Below are positions 7,236 to 16,286 of a DNA stretch of 64,000 nt, one piece after another. Positions within the stretch are counted from its first letter, which is position 1. Each line of letters starts with the position of its first letter. The notes beneath the pieces are model-generated. The model saw only the letters and a list, made by a program, of their open reading frames with translations, ran no database searches and had not been told where the DNA came from. Origin of the DNA: Streptomyces anulatus (GTDB lineage Bacteria > Actinomycetota > Actinomycetes > Streptomycetales > Streptomycetaceae). The stretch is taken from contig NZ_BMVK01000004.1 of assembly GCF_014650675.1 (NCBI RefSeq), forward strand, positions 425,880 to 489,879, written 5' to 3'. Both the position numbers and the translations under genes were made by a program.

Positions 7236-9161
7236 CTAGGCGGCGGTTCCCGGCAGCCCGTGATCCACCGTCACCGCCGCACCGCCGAACGTGATCCGCG
7301 TCCGGGCCCCGTCCTCCGCCCAGCGCACCTCGACCGTGTCACCGGCCACCGCCACCCGGTCCACCACCCCGGAGGCTTCCGGGTCCGCTCCAGGGGCGGC
7401 GGTGAGGGAGGCCAGGGCGGCCAGGACCACCGTGCCGCTCACGTCGGCGGCGAGCCGGGGCACGGTCACCCACGGGGCGAACGCCGTTCCCTGCGGGGCC
7501 CGTACGTCCTCGGGGCCGTCCCAGCCGTGCAGCCCCCGCAACCGCGAGCGAACCGTGCCGCCGGGGTCGGTCGCCCAGCCCGTCAGCTCGGCCCGCGCCC
7601 CGTCCGGCGCGCCCAGCACCCGGTGCACCCGCAGTTCGTGGCTGCCCCGCGCCACGATCACGCTCTCCACCCGCAGCCCGGGGACGGTGGACGGGCCCGC
7701 CGGGAACACCGGCAGGTGCCAGGAGGCCGCCCAGCCCCAGCCCTCGCCGTGCCCGGACCCGAGCGGGTGGATGCGCCGCCGCGCACTGCGCGCCCCGCCG
7801 ACGGTCACCGACAGATGGTTGTCCGCGGTGTTCGCCGCCGAGGTCGGCCCGGTCACGGTGGAGTACGCGAGCCGCGCGTAGTGCGGGTCCTCGTCGGCCG
7901 CGGACTCGCCCTCGTCGGGGCGGACATGGTCGCTGCCGTGGTTGTGCAGCCGCACCACGCCGTCCGCCCGCGTCGACTGCACCAGGAAGCCCGCCGCGGG
8001 CACGGACAGCACCCGGTCGGGGCCCTCGCTCGGGGCTGCCTCCTCCGGCGACGACCACAAAGGATGCTCGGCGGGAGCCAACAGGGACACGAACGCCTTC
8101 GAGGCCCAATAAGGGGATGCGGGGCCGGAATAGGTCTGCAGCGTCGCCGCGTGCGGGCCGTGCCAGCCGAGGCTCAACAGCCCGTCACCGCCGGCCGCAC
8201 CGCGCTCCAGGAAGTACCGCAGCGACCCGCTGACCACTCGTCGGGACGCCCCCGGGGCGAGCGGGGTGTGCCCGGTCACCGCGCCCAGACCCACGCCCGC
8301 GCCCGCGGCGAAGCGATAGGTCAGCGAGCGCCCGAAGTGCAGCGGGGCCCCGTCACCGCCGAACATCAGCGAGAAGCTCTCCAGATGCTCCCGCAACCGC
8401 GCCCCGTGCCGCGCCGACTCCCGCGCGTCGCCCGACAGATGGGCGTCGAGCAGCGGATACAGGTGCAGCGCCCAGCCGTTGTAGTGGTCGAAGGCGCGCC
8501 CGTCCCCGTCGGCGTACCAGCCGTCGCCCCGGTACCAGTGCTCCAGCAGCTCCAGCGCCCGCTCCCGGGCCCGTGCCGTCTCCGCGTCGCCCCGGCCCAC
8601 CGACTCCAGGAATCCGGCGACGGTGTACGGGAAGAGGTACCAGTTGTTGCCCGCCGGAACGTGACGCAGCGCGCCCCGCAGCCAGTGCTCCGCCCGGTCC
8701 CGCACGTCGGGCGTCAGCCGGTCCCAGAGCCACGGCCGGGTGAGCCGCAGACCGAGGGCCACCGAGGCGGACTCCACCATGGGCTGTCCCTGCACATCGT
8801 GGTCCAGGATCAGCGGCCAGGACTCCGCGTCGTCCCGGCCCGGTGTCCGCGTACCGGCGTCGAGCCCGTCCGCGTACCGCTCCAGCAGGCCGTTCGGGTC
8901 CTTGCCGCCCGCTCCCGCGACCCGGAAACCGGCCGCCAGGAACGTGCGCGCGTACCCCTCCAGCCCGTCGGAGCGGACACCCGAGTGAGACGGGGGACCG
9001 GGCAGGTCGAGCCGGGCGCCGCCCGGCGTGGCCCACTTCCACGCGGCGGCCAGCATCCCGTCGGCCGCCGCCTCCCAGTGGGCGCGGGTGTAACCGGTGT
9101 ACGGGCTCGACGTGCGGTCTTCCGGGGGGAGTCCGAAGAGGGCACCAGGGGAGACGGTCAT
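7236..9161 (-). CDS. DUF2264 domain protein, probable carbohydrate-active enzyme
   Basis: The protein has 641 residues. The N-terminal part (about 15-370) is rich in the aromatic-helical pattern of DUF2264, a predicted (alpha/alpha)6-barrel family (NNWYLFPYTVAGFLESVG, DHYNGWALHLYP, LHFGRSLTYRFA). The C-terminal 250 residues look like beta-sandwich, with a cluster of acidic and His residues (LHNHGSDHVRPDEGES). DUF2264 proteins usually lie in sugar-degradation loci and resemble unsaturated glucuronyl hydrolases, but no substrate can be given here. There is no signal peptide, so it is probably cytoplasmic. ATG 9161 is taken as start. The upstream TCGATCA repeats suggest control by a sugar-responsive repressor. 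Confidence 0.85.
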   Translation of the reverse strand: MTVSPGALFGLPPEDRTSSPYTGYTRAHWEAAADGMLAAAWKWATPGGARLDLPGPPSHSGVRSDGLEGYARTFLAAGFRVAGAGGKDPNGLLERYADGLDAGTRTPGRDDAESWPLILDHDVQGQPMVESASVALGLRLTRPWLWDRLTPDVRDRAEHWLRGALRHVPAGNNWYLFPYTVAGFLESVGRGDAETARARERALELLEHWYRGDGWYADGDGRAFDHYNGWALHLYPLLDAHLSGDARESARHGARLREHLESFSLMFGGDGAPLHFGRSLTYRFAAGAGVGLGAVTGHTPLAPGASRRVVSGSLRYFLERGAAGGDGLLSLGWHGPHAATLQTYSGPASPYWASKAFVSLLAPAEHPLWSSPEEAAPSEGPDRVLSVPAAGFLVQSTRADGVVRLHNHGSDHVRPDEGESAADEDPHYARLAYSTVTGPTSAANTADNHLSVTVGGARSARRRIHPLGSGHGEGWGWAASWHLPVFPAGPSTVPGLRVESVIVARGSHELRVHRVLGAPDGARAELTGWATDPGGTVRSRLRGLHGWDGPEDVRAPQGTAFAPWVTVPRLAADVSGTVVLAALASLTAAPGADPEASGVVDRVAVAGDTVEVRWAEDGARTRITFGGAAVTVDHGLPGTAA

Positions 9162-9180
9162 GCGGGAATCCTGAGCGACT

Positions 9181-9230
9181 GATCAAAGAGGGTCAATAGA
9201 TCGATCACAAGAGGGATGAATCGATCAAAC
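9181..9230. promoter_or_regulatory. Putative operator cluster upstream of the DUF2264 gene
   Basis: In the 70 bp before the start codon, ATCGATCA occurs at 9200-9207 and 9220-9227, exactly 20 bp apart, and GATCA also occurs at 9181. ATCGAT is itself palindromic. Regularly spaced same-face repeats in an otherwise GC-rich region are typical of a dimeric repressor site. No regulator gene is adjacent. Confidence 0.45.
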
Positions 9231-9288
9231 GCTCATTGGGTGGGTGGTGGTGGGTGACGGGTGATGGGGAGGCCGCCGTGCCGTCGCC

Positions 9289-9774
9289 TCAGGGAAGCAG
9301 CAGCCAGTCCGCTCCCACGGCGGCCAGCAGCCCCGCCCCCAGCAGCCAGCTGGCCAGCCTGGTGCGACCGTTCCTGCTCAGCTCGATCACCACACCGCAC
9401 AGGATGAGCGCGAGCCCGTAGACGCCGACCACGAGCACCGACGAGCGGCTCGCGATGCGCAGCCCGAGCACGAGGGCCATCGCCGCCATGCCCACCGAGG
9501 AGAGCGCGATCCGCAGCCGCCGGGCCTGGCGCGGGGTGAGTCTCTTCCCGTCCTGGCCGTCCCCACGGTCCTCACCACCGGATCCGTCGATTCCATCCGT
9601 CTCAGTCGTCGCCGCCGCTACCGTCTCCGCCGCCGCCACCGTCTTCGTCTCCGCGGCGGTGTCGGCTATCGGGGTGCCGGCGCCCCGGTCCCGTTCCTGG
9701 TCCCGGTCGGCTTCCTCGTCGTTCAGCCCGTCCTCGCGCTGGTCCCGGTGCTGGTCCTGGTCAGAAGTGCTCAT
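9289..9774 (-). CDS. Small integral membrane protein with acidic N-terminal tail
   Basis: The protein has 161 residues. The first 75 residues are highly charged or Ala/Thr-rich and probably disordered (Asp/Glu/Gln/Arg, then TAAETKTVAAAETVAAATT). A basic segment (LTPRQARRLR) and three closely spaced membrane helices follow (about 88-108, 112-131 and 139-158). I do not recognise a named family. It is monocistronic by spacing, lying between the DUF2264 and DUF309 genes on the same strand. Function is unknown. Confidence 0.75.
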   Translation of the reverse strand: MSTSDQDQHRDQREDGLNDEEADRDQERDRGAGTPIADTAAETKTVAAAETVAAATTETDGIDGSGGEDRGDGQDGKRLTPRQARRLRIALSSVGMAAMALVLGLRIASRSSVLVVGVYGLALILCGVVIELSRNGRTRLASWLLGAGLLAAVGADWLLLP

Positions 9775-9864
9775 GGAGCCGGATCGTAGTAGCTGTACGG
9801 AGCCAGGGTCCGCGGACCCGAATCTTCCGCTCCCGCTCCGGGCCCACGGGTCCCGGTCTTCGGG

Positions 9865-10344
9865 CTACGCCCGCAGGAGGGGTGCCTCGGCCGCCGCGTC
9901 GACCGTCGGGCCCGACTCCACCCGGTCCGCCAACTCCCGCGCCCAGTCGGACAGTCCGGAGACCGCGATTCCGTGCGGACCGGACCCGGCGAACGGGGCG
10001 AGAGCCTCCGCGCCCCGGCGCAGCAGCCGGGCCCCGCCCGCGGTGTTGCCCCGCGCGGAATGGGTCAGTCCCACCGCGAGCTGGGCCAGCCCCCGCCAGA
10101 GCTCCCTTTCGTCCTCGGGGCCCGACTTCCAGGCGTCCTCGAAGACCTCGTGCGCGTGGAACGGCATCCCCGCGTCCAGCAGCCGCTGCGCCTCCCGGAG
10201 CGTCTCCGCAGGGGTGCGAACGACCCCCTCCGGCTGTCGTTCGACGCCGGGTGTCCCGTACGGCAGGGGGCGTCCCAGCCCGTCACGGGGGCGCGCGTTG
10301 CGCGCCCGGCCCTCGGCATCACGGTCTCTGCGCGTCTCGTTCAC
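9865..10344 (-). CDS. DUF309 family protein
   Basis: The protein has 159 residues from GTG 10344, with an in-frame extension to 10407 that looks non-coding. The core (about 50-130) has the DUF309 helical bundle signature FHAHEVFEDAWK, with His and Glu in the HxHExxE position, and LWRGLAQLAVGLTHSARGN. DUF309 proteins are small bacterial helical proteins of unknown biochemical function, possibly metal-binding through these His/Glu residues. It is divergent from the LAL regulator gene, with about 110 bp between. Confidence 0.82.
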   Translation of the reverse strand: MNETRRDRDAEGRARNARPRDGLGRPLPYGTPGVERQPEGVVRTPAETLREAQRLLDAGMPFHAHEVFEDAWKSGPEDERELWRGLAQLAVGLTHSARGNTAGGARLLRRGAEALAPFAGSGPHGIAVSGLSDWARELADRVESGPTVDAAAEAPLLRA

Positions 10345-10454
10345 TACTCGATTGTGCCCCGCACCTGCGGAGAATCGTGCGAACCCTGTCGGCGAGCACC
10401 CGCGCACGACTAGGCTCGACCGTCGAGAAGACTGCCTCTGTGGGAAGGGTGGGC

Positions 10455-13121
10455 ATGAAGCCGTCCCGGCCGTTGTACGAGCGTGAACCGGAACTCGCCG
10501 CCGCTGCGGAGGCGGTGGACGCCCTGTGCGGTGCGCAGGCCGTCGGCGGACTCCTGGTATTCAGCGGAGAGGCGGGGATCGGCAAGACCGCACTGCTCGC
10601 GGAGATCCGGAGGATGGCCGCCGACCGTTGCACCGTCTGGTCCGCCCGGGGAGGCGAGACCGTCACCTCCGTACCGTTCCACGTCGTACGGCAGTTGCTG
10701 CAGCCCGCACTCGACCAGTTCCCGCCCGACGAGACCCGCGCCCTGTTCGGCGACTGGTACGAGACGACCGCCCCGGCTCTGGGACTCGCCGAGCCGAGCG
10801 GCCCGCAGCCCGACCCGCAGGGTGTCCGCGACGGACTGGACTTCGTCGTCGGCCGGCTCGCGTCCCGGCTCAGCCACCGGCCGTTACTGCTGATCGTGGA
10901 CGACGCGCACTGGGCGGACGGCGAATCCCTCGCCTGGCTGGCCTCGTTCACCGCCCGCCTCGGAGAACTGCCGGTCCTGGTGGTGCAGGCCCACCGCCCG
11001 CAGGAGCTGGCCGAGCGCGACGCCAACTACATCGCCGACCGTGAGGCCGAGCGCGGCTTCGGCAGCAAGGGCACGGTGACCCGGGTCGCCCTGCGGGCGC
11101 TGACCCCGGACGCCACCGCCGTACTGGTCCGCGCGGGCCTCGGCGATCACGCCGACGACCCGTTCTGCCGCGAGGTGTGGGCCGTCACCGGAGGCAACCC
11201 GTACGAGGCGGTCGAGCTGGTCGCCAAGGTCCAGGACCGCGAACTGCCGCCGGTGGAGGAATCCGCGGGCGAACTGCGCGAGCTCGGCGCGTCCGCCAGG
11301 GGCAGCGGGCTCGTCGCCCGGCTGGAGCGGCTCGGCACGAACGCCAACCGGTTCGCCTGGGCCGCCGCGGTGCTCGGCACCGACATCTCGCAGGAACTGG
11401 CCGCCACCCTCGCCGGAATGAGCTCGGCGGAGGCCGCCGACTGCACGGCCCGGCTGCGCGACGCCCGTATCGTCAGCGGCTTCGACCCGCTGGAGTTCGT
11501 CCACCCGCTGATCGCGACGGCGGTCTACCGCTCGATCCCGCCGGCCACCCGCACCGCCATGCACGGACGCGCCGCCTGGGCGATCCCCCGGGCCGGCCTC
11601 GGTGCCGCCGCGGCCTCCCGGCACCTGCTGGAGGTCCACCCCGACGACGACCAGGAACTGGTCGCGCAACTGCGGGAAGCCGCCGGCCAGCACCTCGCCG
11701 TCGGTGCGCCCGAAGCGGCCCGGCGCTGCCTGGAACGGGCGATCGAGGAGCCGCCGCGCCCCAAGGACCGGGCCGTCCTGCTGTACGAGCTGGGCTGCGC
11801 GACGCTGCTGAGCTCCCCGCCCACCACGGTCCAGCACCTGCGCGCCGCCCTGGACATGCCGGGGCTCGACGACGGGCTGCGGGTCGACGCCACCTTCCGG
11901 CTCGCCGCAGCGCTCGCCCACAACAACCAGCTCAAGGACGCGGCGCTCTCGCTGGCCGCCGAGGCCGCGCGCACCGCACCCGGCCCCGGGCTGATGCGTC
12001 TGCAGGCCGCGCACTTCATGTGGGAGGGCATGCAGGCCGCCGAGGACGACGGACCCGCCCGCTCCCGGCGGCTCACCCGCAACGCCGACCACCTGAAGGG
12101 CCGCGACAACGCCGAGCGGGCGCTGCTCACGCTGCGGGCCTTCGACGCCATGGTGCGCGGTGAGAACGCCCAGCTCATCGTGGACCTGTGCGAACGCGCC
12201 CTGATCGACGGCAGCCCGGCCCGTGGCCTCGGCTGGACCGACTCCGAGTGGGGCTTCGAACTCCCCACCATGGTCGGCATCACCTACACGTTCGTCGACC
12301 AGCTGGACCGCGCGGAGAGCCTCTTCGGCGAAGCGGTCCGGGCCTTCGAGATCTCCGGCTGGAGCGGGGCCCACCTGGCGTTCGCCCACACCCTGCTCGG
12401 CATGGTCCACCGCCGTCGCGGCCGCCTCGCCGAGGCCGAGGGCTTCCTGCGCGAAGGGCTCCGCCTCGCCGACCGCGTCGGTTCCGGACTCCCCGTGCAC
12501 TGGGACGCGGCCTGCCTCCTCATCGACACCCTGCTGGCCCGGGGACGCACCGAGGAGGCCCGCCGCATCGCCGACCGCTACGACTTCGGCCCGCCCTACC
12601 CCAGCGCCATGGTGCTGCCCGACGGACCGTGCATGCGGGGCCGCCTGCTGCTGGCGGAGGGCCGCAAGGAGGAAGCGATCGCCGAGCTCGAAGCGGCGGG
12701 CGCCGCTCTGGAGTCGCGCGAACGCTTCAACGGCATCTGGGCTCCCTGGGCCGGCGACCTGGCGCGGGCCCTGGCCGAGGACGACCCGTCCCGCACGACC
12801 CGCGTACCGCCCCCCACCTGGCCCGGGAGACCCGTACCGGCCCGAGCGTCGCCCGCCACCCTCCGCCTCGTCACCCCGACGCCCCCGCCTCGTTCGTCCC
12901 CAGCACGGAAGGCCCGTCCATGCCCTCACGCCCCACCAGACCGAGTGGACCCAGCAGGCTGCGGCCGACGCTGCGCGCTGTCATGTCCGCCCTGCAAGGC
13001 CCCGTCCCGCTCTCCCGCGAGCAAGCCATGGGCGCAACCGAGCGACTGGCCGCGACGACGTCGCTGCTGTCCAGCGTCGAGCACCTCGCGCGCCGCCGGG
13101 AGCACGGGTCGAGCCGGATGA
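10455..13121 (+). pseudogene. LAL-type LuxR ATPase lacking its DNA-binding C-terminus
   Basis: From ATG 10455 (GGAAGG just upstream) the product starts like a LAL regulator: a STAND/AAA ATPase with Walker A GEAGIGKTA (about residue 38), Walker B LLLIVDDAHWAD, then a long TPR-like helical region to about residue 775. LAL proteins usually end near residue 900 with a LuxR helix-turn-helix. Here the family-like sequence stops near 12800. The open frame runs on to 13121 as Pro/Arg-rich sequence that overlaps the next gene by about 200 bp in another frame. Just after a run of six C (12810-12815), the +1 frame reads HLARETR, which resembles the family, so a frameshift is likely; the HTH is absent in either frame. 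It may be a decayed regulator or an HTH-less ATPase. Confidence 0.7.
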
Positions 13122-14875
13122 ACGAATGGGCCATCTCCCGTGACGCGTACGCCCGTTACGGCAGGCCCTTCCGCAAGCTGCTGGACTTGGCCTCCGACGA
13201 GCGGACCAACCGGGCGCTGCACGCCGGGCGGGTGGCCGCGAGCGCTGCCCTCATGCTGCCCGGCAACGGCCGGTGGCGCGGGGCCGCCACCCTCTACCTC
13301 GGCGTCAGCGGGGCGTTGCTCTACCCGGGTGAGCGCTACGGCACCGACGGCTCCGACCAGGCGTCCACCATGGTGCAGACCGTGACCGGGCTGGCCAGGC
13401 TCGCCCCCTCGTCCCGCACCCAGGACGCCCTGATCTGGTACGTCGCGCTCCAGGGGAACCTGTCCTACCTGATCTCCGGCTGGGTCAAGCTGCTCGGTCC
13501 GGACTGGCGGTCGGGGGCCGCGCTGGCGGGGGTGATGCGGACCAGGACGTACGGGCACGAGGGGGTCTGGAAGCTGGCCCATCGCTACCCGCGCACGACC
13601 CGCGCCCTCGTCTACGGAGTGCTGAGCCTGGAGTGCCTGTTCCCGGTGCTCTACCTGAAGGGCGGCCGGCTGACCCGCCCGGTGCTGAGCGGCGCCGTCC
13701 TCTTCCACGTGGCCAACGGCTACGTCATGGGCCTCGGCAGGTTCCTCCCGGCCTTCGCCGCGATGCACCCGATGGTCGCCTACACCAGCACGCCGCGCAG
13801 CCACCCCGCGGTGGCGGGCCGCGACGACACCATGCCGGCCGCGGTGGCCCTGCTGGCGGCGGGGGGCGCGGCCGTGCTGGGGACGGTCGCGGTGGCCCGG
13901 CGGCTGCGCGTCACCGACGCCCCGCACGGCGGCACCGTCGTCACCACCCGGCACGGCAACGAACTGAGCGTGCAGAGCACCCTCGACCGCCGGAGTGCGG
14001 ACCCGGTGGTGGTCTTCGTCCACGGACTGGGCGCCTGCCCCGCGTACTTCGCCTGGATCGCCCGCGCCCTCGTCGGCGGGGACCGGCAGTGGCTGATGTA
14101 CAACAGGGCCGGCTACGGCCCCAGCCGGCGCCGCGCGGACGGGGAGTACACGCTGGAGGAGTCGGTCGACGACCTGGTCGACCTGATCGGCGCAGCGGTC
14201 CCCGAGGGTCGCCAAGTGGTACTGATGGGGCACTCCCTGGGCGGCGAGATCTCCCGCCGCGCGGCGGTCAGGCTGGGCTCCCGGGTGAACTCCGTCGTCT
14301 ACGTCGACAGTTCGCATCCCGGCCAGCTCAACCGGTCGGCGCAGCAGGGCGCTACCGCACCGCGGATCGGGGAGGGCCTGCGCGCCATGGCCATCAGCCT
14401 GCGGCTGGGGTTCGGGGTGCTGATGCGGGCGCCCGAGCCGGTCGCCAACCTGCCCGAACAGGTGCGGGACAAGGTCAGGACGGAATTCGCGGACTCCCGC
14501 GTGTGGACTGCCGCGGTGCGTGAGTGGAAGGCCGTCGAGCGGGACTTCCCCTCCTTCACCGGGCCACTCGACTCCCTGGACACCCACGCCCTGGTGCTCT
14601 CCGCCCAGCGGACCGTGGACCGCGACCCCGACCACCTGCTGATGCACAAGGACCTCGCCGACGCCCACACCGAGGGCCGGACCGTCCGCAACGTCGTCAT
14701 CGAGAGCGCCGACCACGACGGCATCCTCACGGACCCCCAGTACGCCGCCGAGACGCTCCGCCATCTGCTGGCCTTCCTGGCCGACACCGCCGGGCGGGAA
14801 CCGGAGTCCCGGCCCGGGCTCCTGAACGGTACGGAGCCGTCCGGCCTGACCACCGCGTCCGAGGAGAACCGATGA
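12920..14875 (+). CDS. HTTM-like membrane domain fused to alpha/beta hydrolase
   Basis: The protein has 651 residues from ATG 12920 (ACGGAAGG upstream). The N-terminal half (about 60-330) has several membrane helices and the pattern of the HTTM / vitamin K carboxylase-like membrane fold (QGNLSYLISGWVKLLGPDWR), also seen in SdpB. The C-terminal half (about 335-620) is an alpha/beta hydrolase with an oxyanion-type HGLG, nucleophile Ser439 in GHSLGGE and a late His in ESADHDGIL. The fusion suggests that a membrane-bound substrate is modified or cleaved. It is the first of five genes linked by 4-bp overlaps. The substrate is unknown. Confidence 0.82.
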   Translation: MPSRPTRPSGPSRLRPTLRAVMSALQGPVPLSREQAMGATERLAATTSLLSSVEHLARRREHGSSRMNEWAISRDAYARYGRPFRKLLDLASDERTNRALHAGRVAASAALMLPGNGRWRGAATLYLGVSGALLYPGERYGTDGSDQASTMVQTVTGLARLAPSSRTQDALIWYVALQGNLSYLISGWVKLLGPDWRSGAALAGVMRTRTYGHEGVWKLAHRYPRTTRALVYGVLSLECLFPVLYLKGGRLTRPVLSGAVLFHVANGYVMGLGRFLPAFAAMHPMVAYTSTPRSHPAVAGRDDTMPAAVALLAAGGAAVLGTVAVARRLRVTDAPHGGTVVTTRHGNELSVQSTLDRRSADPVVVFVHGLGACPAYFAWIARALVGGDRQWLMYNRAGYGPSRRRADGEYTLEESVDDLVDLIGAAVPEGRQVVLMGHSLGGEISRRAAVRLGSRVNSVVYVDSSHPGQLNRSAQQGATAPRIGEGLRAMAISLRLGFGVLMRAPEPVANLPEQVRDKVRTEFADSRVWTAAVREWKAVERDFPSFTGPLDSLDTHALVLSAQRTVDRDPDHLLMHKDLADAHTEGRTVRNVVIESADHDGILTDPQYAAETLRHLLAFLADTAGREPESRPGLLNGTEPSGLTTASEENR

Positions 14876-15480
14876 GCACCCCCCGTCTCCCGACCGCCAC
14901 GGGCTCGCTGCTGACCCGCGCCTTCGGCGGCACGGACGGCAAGATCCGCCTCGCGGCCGGCATCGTCTTCCTGGGCGCCGTCTGCTGCCAGCACCCGCAC
15001 CCGTCCTTCGACCGGGTCCAGCGGCTCGACCCGCTCTCCAGCATCTTCCCCAACTGGCGCTTCTTCGCCCCGACTCCGGCCCAGCACGACTTCCAGTTCT
15101 ACTACCGCACCCTCGACGAGGCGGGCGAGACCTCCGACTGGTCCGCGCTGGAGGTCATCCAGGGCCGCCGCGCCCGCCAGTTCGTCTGGTTCCCCGAACG
15201 GCGCGCCGAGAAGGCGGTGTACGACCTGGGCAGCGAGATCCTGCGCGTCCTCGACCGCGGGTTCGAGGTGGCCGCGACCCTGCCGTCGTTCCGCATCCTG
15301 CGCAAGTTCTTCCGCGAGGAGATCGAGCGGTCCGGCACGCCGGACGTCAAGGGCTTCCAGTTCGCCCTGGTCCAGGAATCGGGCTACGACAAGGCCGAGG
15401 AGCCCGAGATCATCTTCCTCTCCCCCTACACACCGATGCGCGAGACCGCGGCACCGGTGCGAGAAAGCGAGACCGTATGA
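14872..15480 (+). CDS. SdpA/DUF5819-like protein, HTTM partner
   Basis: The protein has 202 residues. One hydrophobic segment (about 25-45, LAAGIVFLGAVCC) acts as signal or anchor. It is followed by the motif FPNWRFFAPTP, which resembles the W-x-F-F-x-x-x-P motif of SdpA and of DUF5819-type proteins encoded beside HTTM proteins. The rest (YYRTLDEAGETSDW, RKFFREEIER) is probably an extracytoplasmic alpha/beta domain. It overlaps both neighbours by ATGA, so it is made together with the HTTM-hydrolase. In Bacillus, SdpA and SdpB together mature the SdpC toxin; a similar job here is only an analogy. Confidence 0.7.
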   Translation: MSTPRLPTATGSLLTRAFGGTDGKIRLAAGIVFLGAVCCQHPHPSFDRVQRLDPLSSIFPNWRFFAPTPAQHDFQFYYRTLDEAGETSDWSALEVIQGRRARQFVWFPERRAEKAVYDLGSEILRVLDRGFEVAATLPSFRILRKFFREEIERSGTPDVKGFQFALVQESGYDKAEEPEIIFLSPYTPMRETAAPVRESETV

Positions 15481-16286
15481 GCACCGCCGCCCCCTCCTCG
15501 ACCTCCGTGGCCACCGCCCCCGAGGTCCAGGACATCGGCTACGGAAGGGTGTTCGCCGACTTCTACGACCGTCTGCTGCCCCACGACGGCTCCGCCGAAC
15601 GCACCGCCGAGGTCCTCGCCTCCTGGCACCCCGGCGGAGGCACCCTCGAACTCGGCGTGGGCACCGGACGCGTCGCCGTCCCGCTCTCCCGGCTCTCGGG
15701 CGAGGTCGTCGGTGTGGACTCGTCGCCGGAGATGCTCCAGCGGCTGTGCGAAACCGTCGACGCCACCGGCGCCCCCGTCACCCCGGTGCACGGCGACATC
15801 CGCACCTACGCCGACGACTCCCGGTACGGGTTGGTCTACTGCATCTGCGCCACCCTCTCGCTGATCTGCGACCCGGCGGAGCAGCGGACGGCCGTCGCGC
15901 GCGCGGCCCGGCACCTGGCACCCGGCGGCACCCTCGTCGTGGAGACCCACAACCCCGGCTTTGTGACCGCCCTGCACGAGGGGCTTGCGCGCACCTCCTT
16001 CTTCATTCCCTACGCCGAACCGGGCACCGGCGTGCAGACCTACTCCACCCTGATCCCCGGCGGGCTCTGGCACGCCTCGCACCTGGTGCACGAGGGCGGC
16101 CGGGTGAGCATCGGCACCGAGATCACCCGGCTCACCACCGCCGAGGACGTCGACTCCTACGCCGCCGACGCCGGTCTCGTCCTGGTGTCCCGGCAGGGGG
16201 ACTGGGCGGGCAGCCCGTTCCAGCCCGAGGGGAGCGGCGTCCACATCAGCCGCTACCGCCGCCCCGCCTCCGAGGAGCGGTCATGA
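15477..16286 (+). CDS. Class I SAM-dependent methyltransferase
   Basis: The protein has 269 residues with a Rossmann methyltransferase fold. Motif I is LELGVGTGRVAVPLSR (about residue 57), an acidic residue ends strand 2 (VVGVDSSPEM), motif II is HGDIRTY and a post-motif reads LAPGGTLVVETHNPG. The C-terminal 90 residues are beta-rich and probably fix the acceptor. It overlaps the genes on both sides by 4 bp. In this operon it likely methylates the small molecule or peptide exported by the next gene. The substrate is unknown. Confidence 0.88.
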   Translation: MSTAAPSSTSVATAPEVQDIGYGRVFADFYDRLLPHDGSAERTAEVLASWHPGGGTLELGVGTGRVAVPLSRLSGEVVGVDSSPEMLQRLCETVDATGAPVTPVHGDIRTYADDSRYGLVYCICATLSLICDPAEQRTAVARAARHLAPGGTLVVETHNPGFVTALHEGLARTSFFIPYAEPGTGVQTYSTLIPGGLWHASHLVHEGGRVSIGTEITRLTTAEDVDSYAADAGLVLVSRQGDWAGSPFQPEGSGVHISRYRRPASEERS

